DNA of 64,000 bases from Mesorhizobium sp. B2-1-8 (GTDB lineage: Bacteria > Pseudomonadota > Alphaproteobacteria > Rhizobiales > Rhizobiaceae). The stretch spans positions 4,627,501-4,691,500 of the forward strand of contig NZ_CP083952.1 in assembly GCF_006442545.2 (NCBI RefSeq), read 5' to 3'. Both the position numbers and the translations under genes were made by a program. The notes under the pieces are model-generated. The model saw only the letters and a program-made list of their open reading frames with translations, did not search any database and had not been told where the DNA came from. This document shows positions 62,372 through 64,000 of the stretch, one piece after another (the stretch's first letter is position 1; every line of letters starts with the position of its first letter).

Positions 62372-63701
62372 GGGTCATGCCTTCGATCAGGAGGGTCGGG
62401 GCGGCGGTGCCGAAATTACGGTCGAGGTCATTCGCCGGCACCATGTTGAGGAACATCGTCTTCAGGTTCGAGGCGATGGTGACTTCGGCTACCGGATAGG
62501 CAAGCGCGCCATTTTCGATCCAGAAGCCCGAGGCGCCGCGGCTGTATTCGCCGGTGAGCATGTCGACGCCCTGGCCAAACACTTCGGTGACGTAGAAGCC
62601 GGTCTTGAGCGAGCCGATCAAATCCTCCGGCGAGCGCTCGCCCGCCTCTATGGCGAGGTTCGTCGACGACGGCGAGACGGAGGAGCCGCCGCGCGCGCCG
62701 CGACCGTTGGTGACAAGACCGAGTTCCCGGGCCGCCGATGTCGACAGGAACCAGTGGTTGAGGACACCCTTGTCAATCATCAGGAGCTTCTCGCCCTCGA
62801 CGCCTTCGCCATCGAATGGGCGCGAGGCCTGGCCACGACGCCGCAGCGGGTCGTCGGTGACGGTGATGGCGGCAGCGGCCACCTGCTTGCCCATCATGTC
62901 GCGCAGGAACGAGGTCTTGCGCGCGACGGAAGCGCCGTTGATGGCGCCGGCGATATGGCCGGCAATGCCGCGCGCGACGCGCGGGTCGAACACCACGTCG
63001 ACCGGTCCGGTCGCCGCCTTGCGCGCGCCAAGGCGGCGCACCGCCCGTTCACCGGCCTTGCGGCCGATATCCTCGGGCGCGTCGAGATCGGCAAAATGCT
63101 GGCGCGAGGAGAATTCATAGTCGCGCTCCATGCCGGTGCCCTCGCCGGCGATCACGCTGGCCGAGCGCGCAAAGCGCGAGGCGACATAGTGGCCGAGAAA
63201 ACCGTGCGAGGTGGCCAGAACCAACCCGCCAAGCCCGGCGCTGGCATTGCTGCCGGACGAATTGGTCACGCCCTTGACGGCGAGAGCCGCCGCCTCGGCC
63301 GCAAGGGCGGCTTCCTTCAACTGATCGGCCGACACTTCCGTCGCGTCGAACAGGTCCAGATCGCGCGTCTGCCCGGCGAGCAGCGCGGGGTCGGCAAGAC
63401 CCTGGTAGGGGTCCTCGGGAGACACCTTGGCCATGGCGACGGCCCGCTCGGCAAGCGCCTTCGGATCGGAGGCGGCGGTGGCCGATACGCTGGCCACACG
63501 CTGGCCGACGAAGACCCGCAGCGAAACATCGTCGCCCTCGGACGCTTCGGTGTTTTCGACCTTGCCAAGCCGCACCGAAACGCCGGTCGAGCGGCCACGC
63601 ACCGCGACGGCGTCCGCGGCATCGGCGCCGGCGCGTTTGGCGGCCTCGACCAGGGCCGCGACGCGGTCCGTCAATTTCGCGGCGTCGAGCTTGTCGGTCA
63701 T
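62358..63701 (-). CDS. pmbA: TldD/PmbA-family protein (PmbA/TldE)
   Basis: A 447-residue PmbA/TldE-type protein, the partner subunit of the TldD metallopeptidase in E. coli that matures peptide antibiotics and degrades the CcdA antitoxin. The central block [20 protein letters not shown] and the C-terminal [22 protein letters not shown] and [20 protein letters not shown] are conserved. It lacks the HExxxH motif of the TldD subunit, as expected; no tldD is present in the window. ATG at 63701. It is the first gene of the leftward block leading to cysQ and lipid A genes. Confidence 0.93.
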   Translation of the reverse strand: MTDKLDAAKLTDRVAALVEAAKRAGADAADAVAVRGRSTGVSVRLGKVENTEASEGDDVSLRVFVGQRVASVSATAASDPKALAERAVAMAKVSPEDPYQGLADPALLAGQTRDLDLFDATEVSADQLKEAALAAEAAALAVKGVTNSSGSNASAGLGGLVLATSHGFLGHYVASRFARSASVIAGEGTGMERDYEFSSRQHFADLDAPEDIGRKAGERAVRRLGARKAATGPVDVVFDPRVARGIAGHIAGAINGASVARKTSFLRDMMGKQVAAAAITVTDDPLRRRGQASRPFDGEGVEGEKLLMIDKGVLNHWFLSTSAARELGLVTNGRGARGGSSVSPSSTNLAIEAGERSPEDLIGSLKTGFYVTEVFGQGVDMLTGEYSRGASGFWIENGALAYPVAEVTIASNLKTMFLNMVPANDLDRNFGTAAPTLLIEGMTLAGA

Positions 63702-63864
63702 GCACTTGATCCTGTTTCTTCAGCCTGTCCGGAAGGCAGGTGCTGCCGCACCATCTATTGTTCCAATGCCGCTTGTGCAATGGCAGAAGGGCAATCAGGA
63801 TGTCGCGATCAAATCGCCCGCAAAGAGCGGACATCGCGGTTTTTGCCTATCTGGAGCCCTCGCC

Positions 63865-64000
63865 GTGACGCCTTTCCATCTTGCCTTTCCGGTTCGTGAT
63901 CTCGATGAAACCCGAACTTTCTATGGTGAGGTGCTGGGCTGCGCGATCGGCCGCTCGTCGGCGACGTGGGTCGATTTCGACCTTTACGGCCACCAGATGT
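63865..64000 (+). CDS. VOC family protein (5' part; runs past window)
   Basis: The first 45 residues of a vicinal-oxygen-chelate (glyoxalase) fold protein: [23 protein letters not shown] is the first beta-alpha-beta unit, with His4 a likely metal ligand, followed by [15 protein letters not shown]. Start GTG at 63865 with GGAG upstream. It is divergent from pmbA. The specific function cannot be told from this part. Confidence 0.85.
   Translation, partial: MTPFHLAFPVRDLDETRTFYGEVLGCAIGRSSATWVDFDLYGHQM

Noticed and set aside
1..64000. tRNA genes, CRISPR arrays, insertion sequences, integrases
   Set aside because: None was recognised by eye on either strand; a tRNA or Rfam scan would be the decisive check.

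Overview
The window looks like a chromosomal segment of a Rhizobiales alphaproteobacterium, most likely Mesorhizobium or a close relative. It is GC-rich, carries the cyclic beta-1,2-glucan genes ndvB and ndvA, has a RIME-like palindromic intergenic element, and has an alphaproteobacterial lipid A/Kdo block (pmbA, cysQ, DUF4170, DUF374, waaA, lpxK, DUF2093). It contains 58 supportable protein genes, two of them cut by the window edges. I saw no tRNA, rRNA, insertion sequence, prophage or CRISPR array.

Layout. 1-4 kb: a Tat-exported alpha/beta hydrolase (partial), a small protein built from two copies of one domain, a secreted protein, and a divergent pair encoding a D-lyxose isomerase-like enzyme and a fold-III PLP enzyme. 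4-16 kb: ccmC, ndvA and the 8.6-kb ndvB. 16-24 kb: a complete histidine utilisation locus. hutI-hutH-hutG-hutU-hutD run leftward and hutF-hutC rightward, with a TGTATATACA operator between them; HutF plus HutG define the five-step route through formylglutamate. 24-28 kb: a RidA protein, an AztABC-type zinc importer behind a candidate Zur box, and a rhodanese-like protein. 28-35 kb: tyrosine/homogentisate catabolism. An Lrp regulator is divergent from hppD; a VapBC-type toxin-antitoxin pair and a DinB protein follow; then comes the operon hmgA, metallo-beta-lactamase-fold hydrolase, small protein, fumarylacetoacetate hydrolase, with a divergent MarR regulator. 35-38 kb: kbl-tdh threonine degradation. 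38-45 kb: a membrane GGDEF-EAL protein, a NodB-type deacetylase, a MarR regulator with its membrane-protein partner, an Old-Yellow-Enzyme-type demethylase, queF, and two paralogous secreted proteins.

45-53 kb is the most unusual part. One leftward unit, divergent from a LysR regulator, encodes an MttB-family (trimethylamine methyltransferase-like) protein, a peptide-type ABC substrate-binding protein without a permease, an iron-sulfur flavoprotein demethylase, and a close HpbD-like (hydroxy)proline-betaine epimerase. A 14-bp perfect stem-loop lies between the binding protein and the demethylase. I infer a locus for breakdown of a proline-derived betaine in which a cobalamin-type methyltransferase may stand in for the usual Rieske N-demethylase. 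No Rieske enzyme, corrinoid protein or permease is present.

53-64 kb: mutL (with an endonuclease motif), a DMT exporter with a divergent LysR regulator, a tail-anchored unknown protein, and the lipid A/Kdo block ending in pmbA, followed by the start of a VOC-fold protein. The strong theme is catabolism of amino acids and plant-derived compounds (His, Tyr, Thr, betaines), each unit with its own local regulator, interleaved with envelope functions.
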